Notes: generated from the letters alone by a model not told the origin. A DNA stretch of 56,525 nt from Streptococcus plurextorum DSM 22810 (GCF_000423745.1 NZ_AUIO01000014.1:1-56525); one strand, 5' to 3'. Shown: positions 7,131 to 15,360, counted from the stretch's first letter. Program-made: numbers and translations.

Positions 7131-7649
7131 ATGACTAATAATATAGCTAAACTTATCGAAGAAAGTGGCAAAAAAATAAAAAGTATCAGTGAAACACTTG
7201 ATATATCCTATCCAACATTATCTAGCTATAACCAAGGAATACGAAAGCCCAAAAAAGAAAATGCTCAAAAACTGGCAGACTATTTTGGTGTCTCAGTAGC
7301 ATACATCCTTGGGATTGATGATGAGAAACACGCTCCATCAAAACTGAAGATAGTCGCTGATAGTTTTAAAATATCCGAAATTACTTCTGTAACGCCTTTT
7401 AAGAGTGATATGGAAAAACTTAAGAAAAGTATCGAGCTTGGAGAAATTCATTTGTCTATGCCCTTAAACGAGGTTTTCTCAGATGACTTTAGACGTATTC
7501 TTTCTAACTACTTGGTGGATTATGAAGAAACGTTTATCAATGACTTAATTAAGTTTATGAATAACCAAGGCCAAAAATCGGATATTTGGAAAACATGGAT
7601 ACAAACCGAAGAGTTTCAAATTAGACGAGCAGATCGCAACAGAAAATAG
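7131..7649 (+). CDS. Cro/CI (XRE) family repressor of the element
   Basis: A 172-residue protein. Residues 3-60 form an XRE helix-turn-helix (SISETLDISYPTLSSYNQG, then KLADYFGVSVAYILG). The rest is a helical C-terminal region of about 100 residues without a LexA-type peptidase motif that I can see, so it is not an obvious self-cleaving CI. AGGAGGT lies 5 nt before the ATG. It is divergent from the element's replication/mobilisation operon, lies directly upstream of the integrase, and is surrounded by paired dyads and repeats. Its likely role is to control excision and transfer genes. Confidence 0.85.
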   Translation: MTNNIAKLIEESGKKIKSISETLDISYPTLSSYNQGIRKPKKENAQKLADYFGVSVAYILGIDDEKHAPSKLKIVADSFKISEITSVTPFKSDMEKLKKSIELGEIHLSMPLNEVFSDDFRRILSNYLVDYEETFINDLIKFMNNQGQKSDIWKTWIQTEEFQIRRADRNRK

Positions 7650-7655
7650 ACTAAT

Positions 7656-7681
7656 ATTTCTCAATTACATAAGCTCCGAAA
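7656..7681 (+). repeat. Direct repeat copy 2 flanking the Cro/CI gene
   Basis: This is the partner of 6996-7021, matching 24 of 26 bases, and sits immediately upstream of the integrase ribosome binding site. The centre-to-centre distance is 660 bp. Confidence 0.7.
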
Positions 7682-7702
7682 ACTTAGAAACGGAGAATGA
7701 TT

Positions 7703-8866
7703 ATGTCTATTCATAAATACGAAACAAAAAAAGGATTTTTTTACTATGTCAGCTTTTATATCGGTTTAGATGAATACGGCAAAAAGAGACGACATCTAAA
7801 ACGAGGCTTTAAAACTAAGAAAGAAGCTAGGCTATATGAAGCTAGGCTAGAAACTGGTCAACTTTCAGAAGTACTAAAAGCATCCAGGCAAAACACCAAT
7901 ATCAGCTATCAGGATTTATATCAAGAATGGTTTCAAGCTTATCAAAACACTGTCGAAGCCACCACCGCTGCAAAAACTAAGGATATATACCGAATTCATA
8001 TCCTTCCAATATTTGGTCATAAGTCAATTAGTAGTATCAGTCCATTGGAGTGTCAAAATTTTATTACAGAAAAATCAAAGACCTTCAAAAATATGAAGCA
8101 TATCAAATCTTATACATCTAAAATATTTGATTTTGCTATCAACATGAACTATATTGACAAAAATCCAATGTCAAATGTTATCATGCCGAAAATAAAAAAA
8201 GAGAAATCAGAAAATTTCTGGTCTCTTGAAGAATTGCATCGCTTTTTGAAAATCGTAAAAGAGATTGAACCCTATAAGCATTTTGCTTTATTTCGCTTAC
8301 TGGCTTATAGCGGTTTACGGAAGGGAGAACTTTACGCTCTCAGATGGGGAGACTTAGATTTTGATAATAATCTACTGACCATCAATAAGAGTATCGGTAG
8401 AATTGATGGCCATGCTATTGAAAAAGGTACTAAAAATAGTTTTTCAGTTCGCTCAATATATTTAGATAGTGAAACCATTGACATCTTAAAGCATTGGCAA
8501 GAACTTTATAGGCAGGAACAAAATCAGTTAGCGATTTCAAAAATTGCCAAAATTGACCTTTCTAATGAGTACATGTTTACCTACTTGACAAACTCGGACC
8601 AGATTGAACCTTTACATGCGGACTATCTCAATAATATCCTCAAACGGATTATCAGAAAATACAAGTTAAAACCTATCAGTCCACACGGATTTCGACATAC
8701 TCATGCTACCCTTATGACAGAAATCGGAATCGACCCAACTAATACCTCTAAACGTTTAGGACATGCAAGTAGTCAAATGACACTTGATATTTACACTCAT
8801 ACTACAAAAACTGGAGAGCAAAATTCCATCAAAAAATTTGCGGACTATCTCAATCAAGCAAAATAA
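7703..8866 (+). CDS. int: Tyrosine site-specific integrase
   Basis: A 387-residue tyrosine recombinase. It has an N-terminal AP2-like DNA-binding domain (residues 5-50, FYYVSFYIGLDEYGKKRRH), a SAM-like core-binding domain (about 65-150) and a catalytic domain (about 170-380). The catalytic residues are visible: R in SGLRKGELYALRW, H-x-x-R in PHGFRHTHA, H in LGHASS and the nucleophile Y in DIYTHT. GGAGA lies 6 nt before the ATG at 7703; the ATG at 7697 is too close to it. The gene points at rpsI, whose stop codon is 137 bp away. The rpsI 3' end is a known integration target of small streptococcal elements, so that is probably the attachment site. Confidence 0.95.
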   Translation: MSIHKYETKKGFFYYVSFYIGLDEYGKKRRHLKRGFKTKKEARLYEARLETGQLSEVLKASRQNTNISYQDLYQEWFQAYQNTVEATTAAKTKDIYRIHILPIFGHKSISSISPLECQNFITEKSKTFKNMKHIKSYTSKIFDFAINMNYIDKNPMSNVIMPKIKKEKSENFWSLEELHRFLKIVKEIEPYKHFALFRLLAYSGLRKGELYALRWGDLDFDNNLLTINKSIGRIDGHAIEKGTKNSFSVRSIYLDSETIDILKHWQELYRQEQNQLAISKIAKIDLSNEYMFTYLTNSDQIEPLHADYLNNILKRIIRKYKLKPISPHGFRHTHATLMTEIGIDPTNTSKRLGHASSQMTLDIYTHTTKTGEQNSIKKFADYLNQAK

Positions 8867-8888
8867 TATCTCTTGATTGAGATTTTTT
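8848..8888 (+). terminator. Terminator of the integrase gene
   Basis: TCTCAATCAAG (8848-8858), inside the last codons of int, pairs with CTTGATTGAGA (8872-8882). Six T residues follow. Confidence 0.85.
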
Positions 8889-8944
8889 CTAGAATAAAGT
8901 TTCTAATAGGTTATCAAAAAGGATATCACAACATCAAAAATATC

Positions 8945-8978
8945 AAAAAAGCACCTTGCGAAATCTTCGCAAAGTGCT
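8945..8978 (-). terminator. Terminator downstream of rpsI
   Basis: On the minus strand AGCACTTTGCGAA and TTCGCAAGGTGCT form a 13-bp stem with one mismatch (8950-8962 with 8966-8978). A T run follows, seen as AAAAAA at 8945-8950 on the plus strand. It ends the rplM-rpsI transcript and lies between int and rpsI. Confidence 0.85.
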
Positions 8979-9002
8979 CTGAAACGTTGATATAACTGGA
9001 TA

Positions 9003-9395
9003 TTAACGTTTTGAGAATTGTGATGCCTTGCGGGCTTTTTTGAGCCCTGGTTTCTTACGTTCAACCATACGAGCATCACGTGTAAGAAGACCAGCGCGTT
9101 TCAATGAATCGCGGAAATCTGGATCTACTTGAAGCAATGCACGCGCGATACCGTGACGGATCGCACCTGATTGACCACCGTAACCACCACCGTTCACGTT
9201 AACGAAAACGTCGTATGAACCTTGTGTTGAAGTTACTGCGAATGGTTGGTTGATCACCAAACGAAGGTCAGCGTGTGGGATGTACTCTTCTACATCTTTT
9301 TTGTTTACTGTGATTTTACCAGTACCTGGGACCAAACGTACGCGTGCAACCGCGTTTTTACGACGACCAGTACCTGTGTATTGTGCTTGTGCCAT
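9003..9395 (-). CDS. rpsI: 30S ribosomal protein S9
   Basis: The 130-residue S9 protein of the small ribosomal subunit, of normal length. It starts [20 protein letters not shown] and ends [12 protein letters not shown]; the basic C-terminal tail reaches the P-site tRNA in ribosomes. The [19 protein letters not shown] core motif is intact. It follows rplM by 19 bp in the usual L13-S9 operon. The tail-coding 3' end abuts the integrative element and is intact, so if integration occurred here it restored the C-terminus. Confidence 0.98.
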   Translation of the reverse strand: MAQAQYTGTGRRKNAVARVRLVPGTGKITVNKKDVEEYIPHADLRLVINQPFAVTSTQGSYDVFVNVNGGGYGGQSGAIRHGIARALLQVDPDFRDSLKRAGLLTRDARMVERKKPGLKKARKASQFSKR

Positions 9396-9414
9396 TTAGA
9401 TTACGTCCTTTCCC

Positions 9415-9861
9415 TTAGATAAGACCTGAAATATCAAGTACTTCTGGTTGTTGTGCAGCGTGAGTGTGCTCAGCTCCTACAAACACTTTCAACTTCATGC
9501 CTTGTGCACGACCAAGTGTGTTGTGTGGAAGCATACCCTTAACTGATTTTTCAATCAAACGAACAGCGTTTTTAGAACGCAATTCACCAGCTGTGATTGA
9601 TTTCAAACCGCCTGGGTGCAATGAGTGAGTGTAGTACACTTTGTCAGTTGCTTTTTTACCAGTCAATTTCACTTTCTCAGCGTTGATAACGATAACGAAG
9701 TCACCAGTATCAGTGTGAGGTGTGAAAGTTGGTTTGTTTTTACCGCGAAGAACGCTAGCAACTACTGCTGAAAGGCGTCCAAGAGGTACATCAGTAGCGT
9801 CTACGACATACCATTTACGTTCAACTTGGCCTGGTTTAGCCATAAATGTTGTTTTGTTCAT
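9415..9861 (-). CDS. rplM: 50S ribosomal protein L13
   Basis: The 148-residue L13, an early-assembly protein of the large subunit. It begins [20 protein letters not shown] and contains the family motif [17 protein letters not shown] near residue 115. The ATG at 9861 follows GGAGAAATC; an internal ATG (MAKPGQ) six codons later is possible but has no better site. It is the first gene of the rplM-rpsI operon and is preceded by a structured leader that probably gives feedback control by L13. Confidence 0.98.
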   Translation of the reverse strand: MNKTTFMAKPGQVERKWYVVDATDVPLGRLSAVVASVLRGKNKPTFTPHTDTGDFVIVINAEKVKLTGKKATDKVYYTHSLHPGGLKSITAGELRSKNAVRLIEKSVKGMLPHNTLGRAQGMKLKVFVGAEHTHAAQQPEVLDISGLI

Positions 9862-9867
9862 GATTTC

Positions 9868-9966
9868 TCCTATACGAATCGTTTTTGTTTACTGGGCGGA
9901 TGTTCCGGTCCGCAGGTATTTGGAAGGTTCCGGGGCCTTTCAAATGGGGTAAACAATACCGTCTTT
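9868..9966 (-). promoter_or_regulatory. L13 (rplM) leader RNA
   Basis: The untranslated leader is strongly structured. A closing stem pairs 9885-9892 with 9949-9956 (TTGTTTAC/GTAAACAA). Two internal hairpins are GCGGA...TCCGC (9896-9913) and AAGG...CCTT (9924-9939), and both apical loops carry TTCCGG. This fits the L13 autoregulatory leader known in low-GC Gram-positives, in which free ribosomal protein lowers operon expression. Confidence 0.85.
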
Positions 9967-9967
9967 C

Positions 9968-9997
9968 ATTATAACAAAAGCCCTAGAGCAAAGTCAA
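9968..9997 (-). promoter_or_regulatory. rplM-rpsI promoter
   Basis: On the minus strand TTGACT (9992-9997) and TATAAT (9968-9973) are 18 bp apart. Transcription would start at the edge of the L13 leader. Confidence 0.8.
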
Positions 9998-10096
9998 GCT
10001 ATTTTACTCTTATTTTCTTCTTTTTTGGTCCATAGCAGAGCTTCTAAAAATGAAAGCCTTGCCAAGTCAAAAATCAGCCACAGCTTCATTTGCACC

Positions 10097-10750
10097 CTAC
10101 TCTTCGTCAGCACGCTTCCAATCAAAATGCGTCCCTCTCACACTATAGGCATCATAACCTTTCTTGTTCAGATAAGCGGCTGCTTGATTAGCATAAGTAC
10201 AGAACAACCCCCTACAATAAAGAATAATCGGTTTATCTCGCTGTAATTCCTCCAAATGCTCCTCCAATTGATTGAAGGGAATATTGACAGCACCTGCCAC
10301 ATGCTCCAACTCAAACTCACTAGCAGAACGCAAATCAACCAGCTGAGCTTGACTGCTAAAGACCTTATTTTTAGCTTCTTCTAACTCAATTGTCCGTATC
10401 GCCTGATTCTGATCGATATAGCTCTGTTCAATCCAATTTAACATCGGTGATTGCTCTTCGCTAATCGAATGAATAGCTGACAATAAGGTCTCTACTGTCG
10501 GGGTAGAGATGCTATACCAAATGTATTTTCCGTCTCTTTCAATCGTCACCAAAGAGGCTTCTTTTAAGACTTGCAAATGCCTTGAAGTATTCGCCGTCGT
10601 CATGTCGGTCATTCTGGTTAACTGTTCTACGGTCTTTGGTCCATGAATTAACCGGTGGAGAATTTCTAAACGCTTTTCACTAGAAAGAGCTTTGGCAATG
10701 CGAACATATTCAAGAAAGACTCGATCCATGTAATCGCGGTCTTGGCTCAT
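10097..10750 (-). CDS. ArsR-family regulator fused to a rhodanese domain
   Basis: A 217-residue two-domain protein. Residues 12-90 form an ArsR/SmtB winged helix (LSSEKRLEILHRLIHGPKTV, TANTSRHLQVLKEASLV). Residues 118-214 form a rhodanese domain with active-site loop CRGLFC (179-184). The DNA-binding part has no cysteine, so the paired-cysteine persulfide sensor of SqrR/BigR proteins is absent. A sulfur signal, if there is one, would enter through the rhodanese cysteines C179/C184. The gene has its own promoter and lies just past a sulfur-transport/CoA-disulfide reductase operon, which it probably controls. Family is clear; ligand and targets are inferred. Confidence 0.85.
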   Translation of the reverse strand: MSQDRDYMDRVFLEYVRIAKALSSEKRLEILHRLIHGPKTVEQLTRMTDMTTANTSRHLQVLKEASLVTIERDGKYIWYSISTPTVETLLSAIHSISEEQSPMLNWIEQSYIDQNQAIRTIELEEAKNKVFSSQAQLVDLRSASEFELEHVAGAVNIPFNQLEEHLEELQRDKPIILYCRGLFCTYANQAAAYLNKKGYDAYSVRGTHFDWKRADEE

Positions 10751-10765
10751 GTTGACTCCTTACTG

Positions 10766-10785
10766 AATTTAATGTTTCCATTATA
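10766..10785 (-). promoter_or_regulatory. -10 box and candidate operator of the ArsR-rhodanese gene
   Basis: TATAAT lies at 10780-10785 on the minus strand, with no good -35 because the upstream terminator occupies that space. Directly downstream, 10766-10776 reads AACATTAAATT on the minus strand, one base different from AACATTCAATT in the CoA-disulfide reductase promoter. It is a candidate shared operator. Confidence 0.45.
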
Positions 10786-10798
10786 GCACACATCAAAA

Positions 10799-10828
10799 AT
10801 ACTTTGCTAGTCATAGCTAGCAAAGTAT
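10799..10828 (-). terminator. Terminator of the sulfur operon
   Basis: ATACTTTGCTAG (10799-10810) and CTAGCAAAGTAT (10817-10828) form a perfect 12-bp stem with a 6-nt loop. A T run follows on the minus strand. It separates the YeeE gene from the ArsR-rhodanese gene. Confidence 0.85.
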
Positions 10829-10834
10829 GCTGCA

Positions 10835-12094
10835 TTAAATCATTAACTGTTTAGCTACCCTATTGCCTAGAATCCCACCTAGAACCAGAACAACTAAGAA
10901 AATCCAGCCTGATAGGGAATAATTGGCAATTGGTGTAAAGAGAGCACCAACGTTACAACCATTTGATAGTCGTGTCCCAAATCCCATCAGCAGCCCTCCC
11001 AATGCAAAGAAGAAGGCTTGTTTTGGAGCGATTTTCAACTCTGATTTCGCCACTTTAGTAAAGGTACCTGACGTTAGTAAGAACAAGATAGTTCCCAACA
11101 TAATCCCAAAATTTTGCGTGCTAATCGGATGTTCAAAGAATGGTGTTGAGAAAGCTCCTTCTGGCATCAGGGTAAACTCTGCCAAACTATTTGCATCTAC
11201 GCCAAACAGCATCAAGAATTGACCAAACCAAAGACCGTAAGGTGTGCTTGCTCCCCAACCTGCTTTTGTCACTCCCATCAAAAGGGTGAAAAGAATAGCA
11301 AGAATAACCGCAGCCTTACGCAAAGACCAAGCCTTCACAAATAAACGATCATACCAACCCGCTCCATCCACAGGATTTTCCAGAGACTCTGCCACTTCCA
11401 TATCTTGAATTTTCTCTCCAAAGTGACCAATATAGGTGCCCGCTTGCTTGCGTTTATTTTCATAACGATAAGAAAGCCAAATGACAATTCCACAAAGGAG
11501 ACCGGTAAGTAGCAATGCTCCTAGATAACCACTTAAACCATCAAACCGGAACAAGTCTGGTAGATAAACTCCTCCGTAAAGCTTAGAACCCACTTCGCTT
11601 GTAAACCAAGATTTGGTAATCCAACTAGCTGAATTTTGTATAGGAAAACCAATAAAAACACCCAAGCAGAAGAAAACCAAGGTAATCAATCCACGAGGCA
11701 AGGCTGTCACTAAATCCGTCAATACACCAGAAGCGCAACAAGAGGAGAAGGTCATGCCAAACCCAAAGAGGATTCCTCCTAAAAGAAGACCTAGGTTAAT
11801 GGGATTCACCCACAAATCGTAAGATGCTGCATCTGCATTAAATAGAAAAGCTGTACTCAACAAAGTTGTGATAAAGAACATCATCATCATGGTACGCATC
11901 AGGCGTGTAGAGCCTGTCCGATAGGCACGATTGACACTACCCGCAAACCCTGTATAACCACGACTGAGTGTGTAACCAAAAGCTACCCCCATCAGGAGAC
12001 GAAAGAATAGCATCTCAGATGATAGTAGGGTTGGCCCTAAAATCAGAATAGCTGCTCCTAGTATAAAACCGCTATAACGTTCTACTTGTTTCAT
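10835..12094 (-). CDS. YeeE/YedE-family sulfur transporter
   Basis: A 419-residue polytopic membrane protein with two YeeE/YedE repeats. The characteristic small-residue and cysteine motifs are present: FGMTFSSCCASG near residues 110-121 in the first half and GTRLSNGCNVGALF near 370-383 in the second. The family includes TsuA thiosulfate importers and proteins linked to selenium and sulfur metabolism, where cysteines pass the substrate along the channel. Its start overlaps the stop of the permease gene by 4 bp. Operon partners are a CoA-disulfide reductase-rhodanese and an amino-acid-type permease, so uptake of a sulfur compound such as thiosulfate is likely. Confidence 0.85.
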   Translation of the reverse strand: MKQVERYSGFILGAAILILGPTLLSSEMLFFRLLMGVAFGYTLSRGYTGFAGSVNRAYRTGSTRLMRTMMMMFFITTLLSTAFLFNADAASYDLWVNPINLGLLLGGILFGFGMTFSSCCASGVLTDLVTALPRGLITLVFFCLGVFIGFPIQNSASWITKSWFTSEVGSKLYGGVYLPDLFRFDGLSGYLGALLLTGLLCGIVIWLSYRYENKRKQAGTYIGHFGEKIQDMEVAESLENPVDGAGWYDRLFVKAWSLRKAAVILAILFTLLMGVTKAGWGASTPYGLWFGQFLMLFGVDANSLAEFTLMPEGAFSTPFFEHPISTQNFGIMLGTILFLLTSGTFTKVAKSELKIAPKQAFFFALGGLLMGFGTRLSNGCNVGALFTPIANYSLSGWIFLVVLVLGGILGNRVAKQLMI

Positions 12095-13434
12095 AAAAAC
12101 TCCTTTTTATTCTGTTTATTCTTTGCAAAATGAAAATAAAGAAATCCTAAACCGACCCAAACGCCCAGAATTCCAAATGAATAGGGTGACAACTGACTCG
12201 GTGAATTGGGGAAGACCAGTAAAATAGCAAACACAATCCCCAATAACATTCCCAGCAAACTTTGAGACTTCATGATCCGTTTTTCTGTCAGTCGACTACT
12301 CACATAACAAACATAAGCGTAGGTCACCGCCGCCATCAAACTGGATAAATCAACGATATATAAAATGACACTTCTCCCCAAAAAGGGCATAAGAACACTG
12401 ATCATGGTCACAAATCGTAAGGCATTTGTTGGTATCCCGTAGTGATTTTCCTGGGCAAAATAAGCTGGAAGTAATTTGTGCGTCGCTAAAGAAGCTAGTA
12501 CTCGACTACTGCCAACTAGAAAACCATTGATCCCTCCGACAACTGCCGCAAAAAGAGCTAGGCATAGGCCAGAAAAACCAAGCCATCCTGCATATTCTAG
12601 AATTGCACCTCCTGACGCCCAGACAAGTCGGCTGGCCTGATTCGGAGTATAGGCCAAGGCTGTGATGATATTTAGCATATTGTAAATCAACATCCCAATT
12701 ATAGTTGCTAGCAGTGTCATTCTAGTCGCAAAACGGTGGGGAAAGCCAAGGTCTGTCAAAACCTGAGGAACAATATCAAATCCGACAAAAAGAAAGGGAA
12801 TAATGGCTAGCACCTTCAAGATAGCAATGCCGTCAATAGTCGATTGCTCTAAATATGTGGCTACAAATTGTCTCCTATCGCCAAAGAAAAGCATATAAAC
12901 AAAGCTGACCGCTACGATGGCTACAAGGCTTATGATTAGTAGTTTTTGCAGGCGCATTGACAGATGAATGCCCTGTAGATTAATCCAATAAAATGCCAAA
13001 ATGACCACAGTTGAAATCAGCACATCCGTCACATAAACAGGATAAGAAGCTATGGTGTAGAGATACCCAAAAGAAAGCTCTCCAAATAGTTCCTTTAAGA
13101 CCAGTACCACTGCAGTTGCATTTAAGGGGATTAAGGTCAGGTAACAAAAGGTAAGCGCCCATCCTACTAGGAACCCATGACCTCTCCCTAAATGAGCAAA
13201 TACGTAGGAAAATTCCCCGCCACGTTCATGATGGTGCTCAACCATAACGTGATAACCCATCTGGATAAAGTAAATCAATACCACTCCTATCAAGAAGGCA
13301 ATTGCAGTATTAACCACTCCTGCTTCAGGTAACAGTTTATTTCCAGGAAGATAAAAAGCTCCCCAGCCAATAACAGATCCAATCACTAAGGAAATAACAT
13401 CTAATTTTGATAAGGTCTGTTTGGTCTTAGTCAA
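12091..13434 (-). CDS. APC-superfamily amino acid permease
   Basis: A 447-residue membrane protein with about 12 helices. The N-terminus (SLVIGSVIGWGAFYLPG, residues 15-31) carries the G-S-x-I-G helix-1 break that binds substrate in APC transporters. It overlaps the reductase gene by 8 bp and the YeeE gene by 4 bp, so all three are translated together. Substrate is not readable. The company of sulfur genes suggests a sulfur amino acid, a thiol or a disulfide such as cystine, but this rests only on context. Confidence 0.8.
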   Translation of the reverse strand: MTKTKQTLSKLDVISLVIGSVIGWGAFYLPGNKLLPEAGVVNTAIAFLIGVVLIYFIQMGYHVMVEHHHERGGEFSYVFAHLGRGHGFLVGWALTFCYLTLIPLNATAVVLVLKELFGELSFGYLYTIASYPVYVTDVLISTVVILAFYWINLQGIHLSMRLQKLLIISLVAIVAVSFVYMLFFGDRRQFVATYLEQSTIDGIAILKVLAIIPFLFVGFDIVPQVLTDLGFPHRFATRMTLLATIIGMLIYNMLNIITALAYTPNQASRLVWASGGAILEYAGWLGFSGLCLALFAAVVGGINGFLVGSSRVLASLATHKLLPAYFAQENHYGIPTNALRFVTMISVLMPFLGRSVILYIVDLSSLMAAVTYAYVCYVSSRLTEKRIMKSQSLLGMLLGIVFAILLVFPNSPSQLSPYSFGILGVWVGLGFLYFHFAKNKQNKKEFL

Positions 13435-15124
13435 AGTTATACCCCGTCACAATCGGTCTTCTAGCAGTCGTCTTATCTTTAAAGTATTCATAATAACTCA
13501 GGGCAAGGAAGGAGCCTTGGATATTGATAATATTGTCAAAACCATAACCCTTCAAAGCTCGGATAGCGTAGTAACTATTCCAAGAGGTCCGACAATGGAT
13601 ATAAACCGGCTTATCCTTTGGAATCTCCTCTAAGCGTTCTCGAATCTCATCTAGGGGAATATTTACCGCACCGATAATATGGGACTTGTTGAAGGCTTCT
13701 TTTCCACGAACATCGAGAATAAACGCACCTTCATCTACCAACTGACGAACACTGGTCACTGGGACTTGTTGATAATCTCCATTGAGATAGTTGAGGCCGA
13801 CAATTCCAGCAAAATTCACCACATCTTTTGCTGTTGAAAAAGCAGGAGCATAGCACAATTCTAAGTCTTTCAAATCATCCAGATAGCCACCGAAGCTAAT
13901 CACTGTCGCAATGACATTGATATTCTTAACAGGATTTCCCTTACTGATTGCCTGAGCTCCTAATATTTTTCCACTGGGATATTGATAGAGCAATTTGAAA
14001 TGCATCGGTGCTGCATCTGGCATCAACCCAACACGGTCATTTGGAATAACCAAAGCAACCCGATAATCAATCCCTTCCTTCTGGCAATCTTTTTCATTTA
14101 GCCCTGTACTAGCTGCATTCAGACCAAAGACACGGATACAAGAAGAGCCAATGACGCCACGATTGCGATTTTGTTTTCCCGAAATCGCATCTGCTACATT
14201 GCGCGCTTGTTTTTGAGCCGGACCCGCAAGAGGTAATCGTGTCTTTCGCCCTGTAATCTGATGCACGACTTCAATAGCATCACCAACTGCATAAACGTCT
14301 AGTAAATTTGTCTGGTAGTGATAATCCACCTCGATAGCTCCAGTCTCACCTAGTTTTATGCCTGACTTGACTGCAAACTCCACATCTGGGCTGACACCGA
14401 TTGCTATGATAACTGCCTGAGCTGGTAATCGCTTGCCACTATGTAAAATAACTTCTTCTGCTGTGATTTCAGCAACACCATCTTCTAAGATTAGCTGCAC
14501 TCCATTGTCATAGAGTTCCTTGTGTAGCATCTGAACCATATCATCGTCAAAAGGCGTCATGATTTGCGTGCTGGCTTCAACAAGGCTCACTTCTTTACCA
14601 GAATGGCGCAAACATTCTGCTACCTCGACACCAATAAAGCCTCCGCCAATCACAACGATTTGCTCTGCTTTTGACACCTTCAAATGCTGATCGATGTTGC
14701 GAACATCTGACACATTTTTCAAAGCGAAAACATGAGAGGCGTCAATACCCTTGATGTTAGATGGTCGAATTGCCTTTGCGCCAGGCGATAAAATGAGGGC
14801 ATCATACCAGTCATGAAAATCTTCACCTGTCTCAAGATTTTTGACAATAACCTTGTGTTCATCTGCAAGAATCTCTACCACTTCATGATGAACTTTGGCA
14901 TCCAGATTATAGGTTTTCTTAAAACTCTCAGTATCATAAAAAACCAGGTCCTCTACATTTTCGACTTCTCCACTGAAATAGTTTGGCAAGCAACAGTTAG
15001 AGAAGGAAATGTCATAGCCCTTGTCGTAGATTTGTATCTGACTCCTTTCATCAATTCTACGAAGACGGGCTGCAACAGAAGCTCCACCTGCAACGCCACC
15101 GACAACAATATATTTTTTAGTCAT
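13427..15124 (-). CDS. CoA-disulfide reductase with C-terminal rhodanese domain
   Basis: A 565-residue flavoprotein. An FAD-binding GGVAGG motif lies at residues 9-14, the redox-active cysteine in SFSNCCLPNYF (C44) and an NAD(P)H-binding VIGGGFIGVEVAE near 160. The dimerisation domain is followed by a rhodanese domain (about 460-550) with the loop HCRTSWNS. CoADR-rhodanese fusions reduce CoA persulfides or polysulfides in the cytoplasm. Two oddities are a second cysteine (C45) where the family usually has glycine, and a rhodanese loop lacking the usual arginine. It is first in a three-gene operon with its own consensus promoter and a strong AGGAGGT site. Confidence 0.88.
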   Translation of the reverse strand: MTKKYIVVGGVAGGASVAARLRRIDERSQIQIYDKGYDISFSNCCLPNYFSGEVENVEDLVFYDTESFKKTYNLDAKVHHEVVEILADEHKVIVKNLETGEDFHDWYDALILSPGAKAIRPSNIKGIDASHVFALKNVSDVRNIDQHLKVSKAEQIVVIGGGFIGVEVAECLRHSGKEVSLVEASTQIMTPFDDDMVQMLHKELYDNGVQLILEDGVAEITAEEVILHSGKRLPAQAVIIAIGVSPDVEFAVKSGIKLGETGAIEVDYHYQTNLLDVYAVGDAIEVVHQITGRKTRLPLAGPAQKQARNVADAISGKQNRNRGVIGSSCIRVFGLNAASTGLNEKDCQKEGIDYRVALVIPNDRVGLMPDAAPMHFKLLYQYPSGKILGAQAISKGNPVKNINVIATVISFGGYLDDLKDLELCYAPAFSTAKDVVNFAGIVGLNYLNGDYQQVPVTSVRQLVDEGAFILDVRGKEAFNKSHIIGAVNIPLDEIRERLEEIPKDKPVYIHCRTSWNSYYAIRALKGYGFDNIINIQGSFLALSYYEYFKDKTTARRPIVTGYNFD

Positions 15125-15158
15125 CGCGACCTCCTTTGTGATTTATTTCTCAAAAAAC

Positions 15159-15187
15159 ATTCTAACATTCAATTGATTGATTGTCAA
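15159..15187 (-). promoter_or_regulatory. Promoter of the CoA-disulfide reductase operon
   Basis: On the minus strand TTGACA (15182-15187) and TAGAAT (15159-15164) are 17 bp apart. The spacer is palindrome-rich and contains AACATTCAATT on the plus strand (15164-15174), which closely matches a motif in the ArsR-rhodanese promoter. Confidence 0.75.
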
Positions 15188-15316
15188 CGATTTCAAAAAT
15201 AAAAGAATGGACTTTCTTTCCATTCTTCTAAGATTTATTCACCTGTTCCCCTAACTGTCCAGGCAAAGCAATTTCTCTTTATAAGGGGATGTAGCACTAT
15301 CTATCACTAGCATAAC

Positions 15317-15352
15317 AAAAAAGGGTCTCAAAGTAACGATTTCGACCCTTTT
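15317..15352 (-). terminator. Terminator of purR
   Basis: AAAAGGGTC and GACCCTTTT form a stem around a 16-nt loop, with A/T tails on both sides. It lies 9 bp beyond the purR stop. Confidence 0.75.
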
Positions 15353-15360
15353 CCCAATTT

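Noticed and set aside
9871..9878. TACGAATC near rplM as a ComX box
   Set aside because: It is on the plus strand, opposite to rplM transcription, lies in the L13 leader and has a last-base mismatch.
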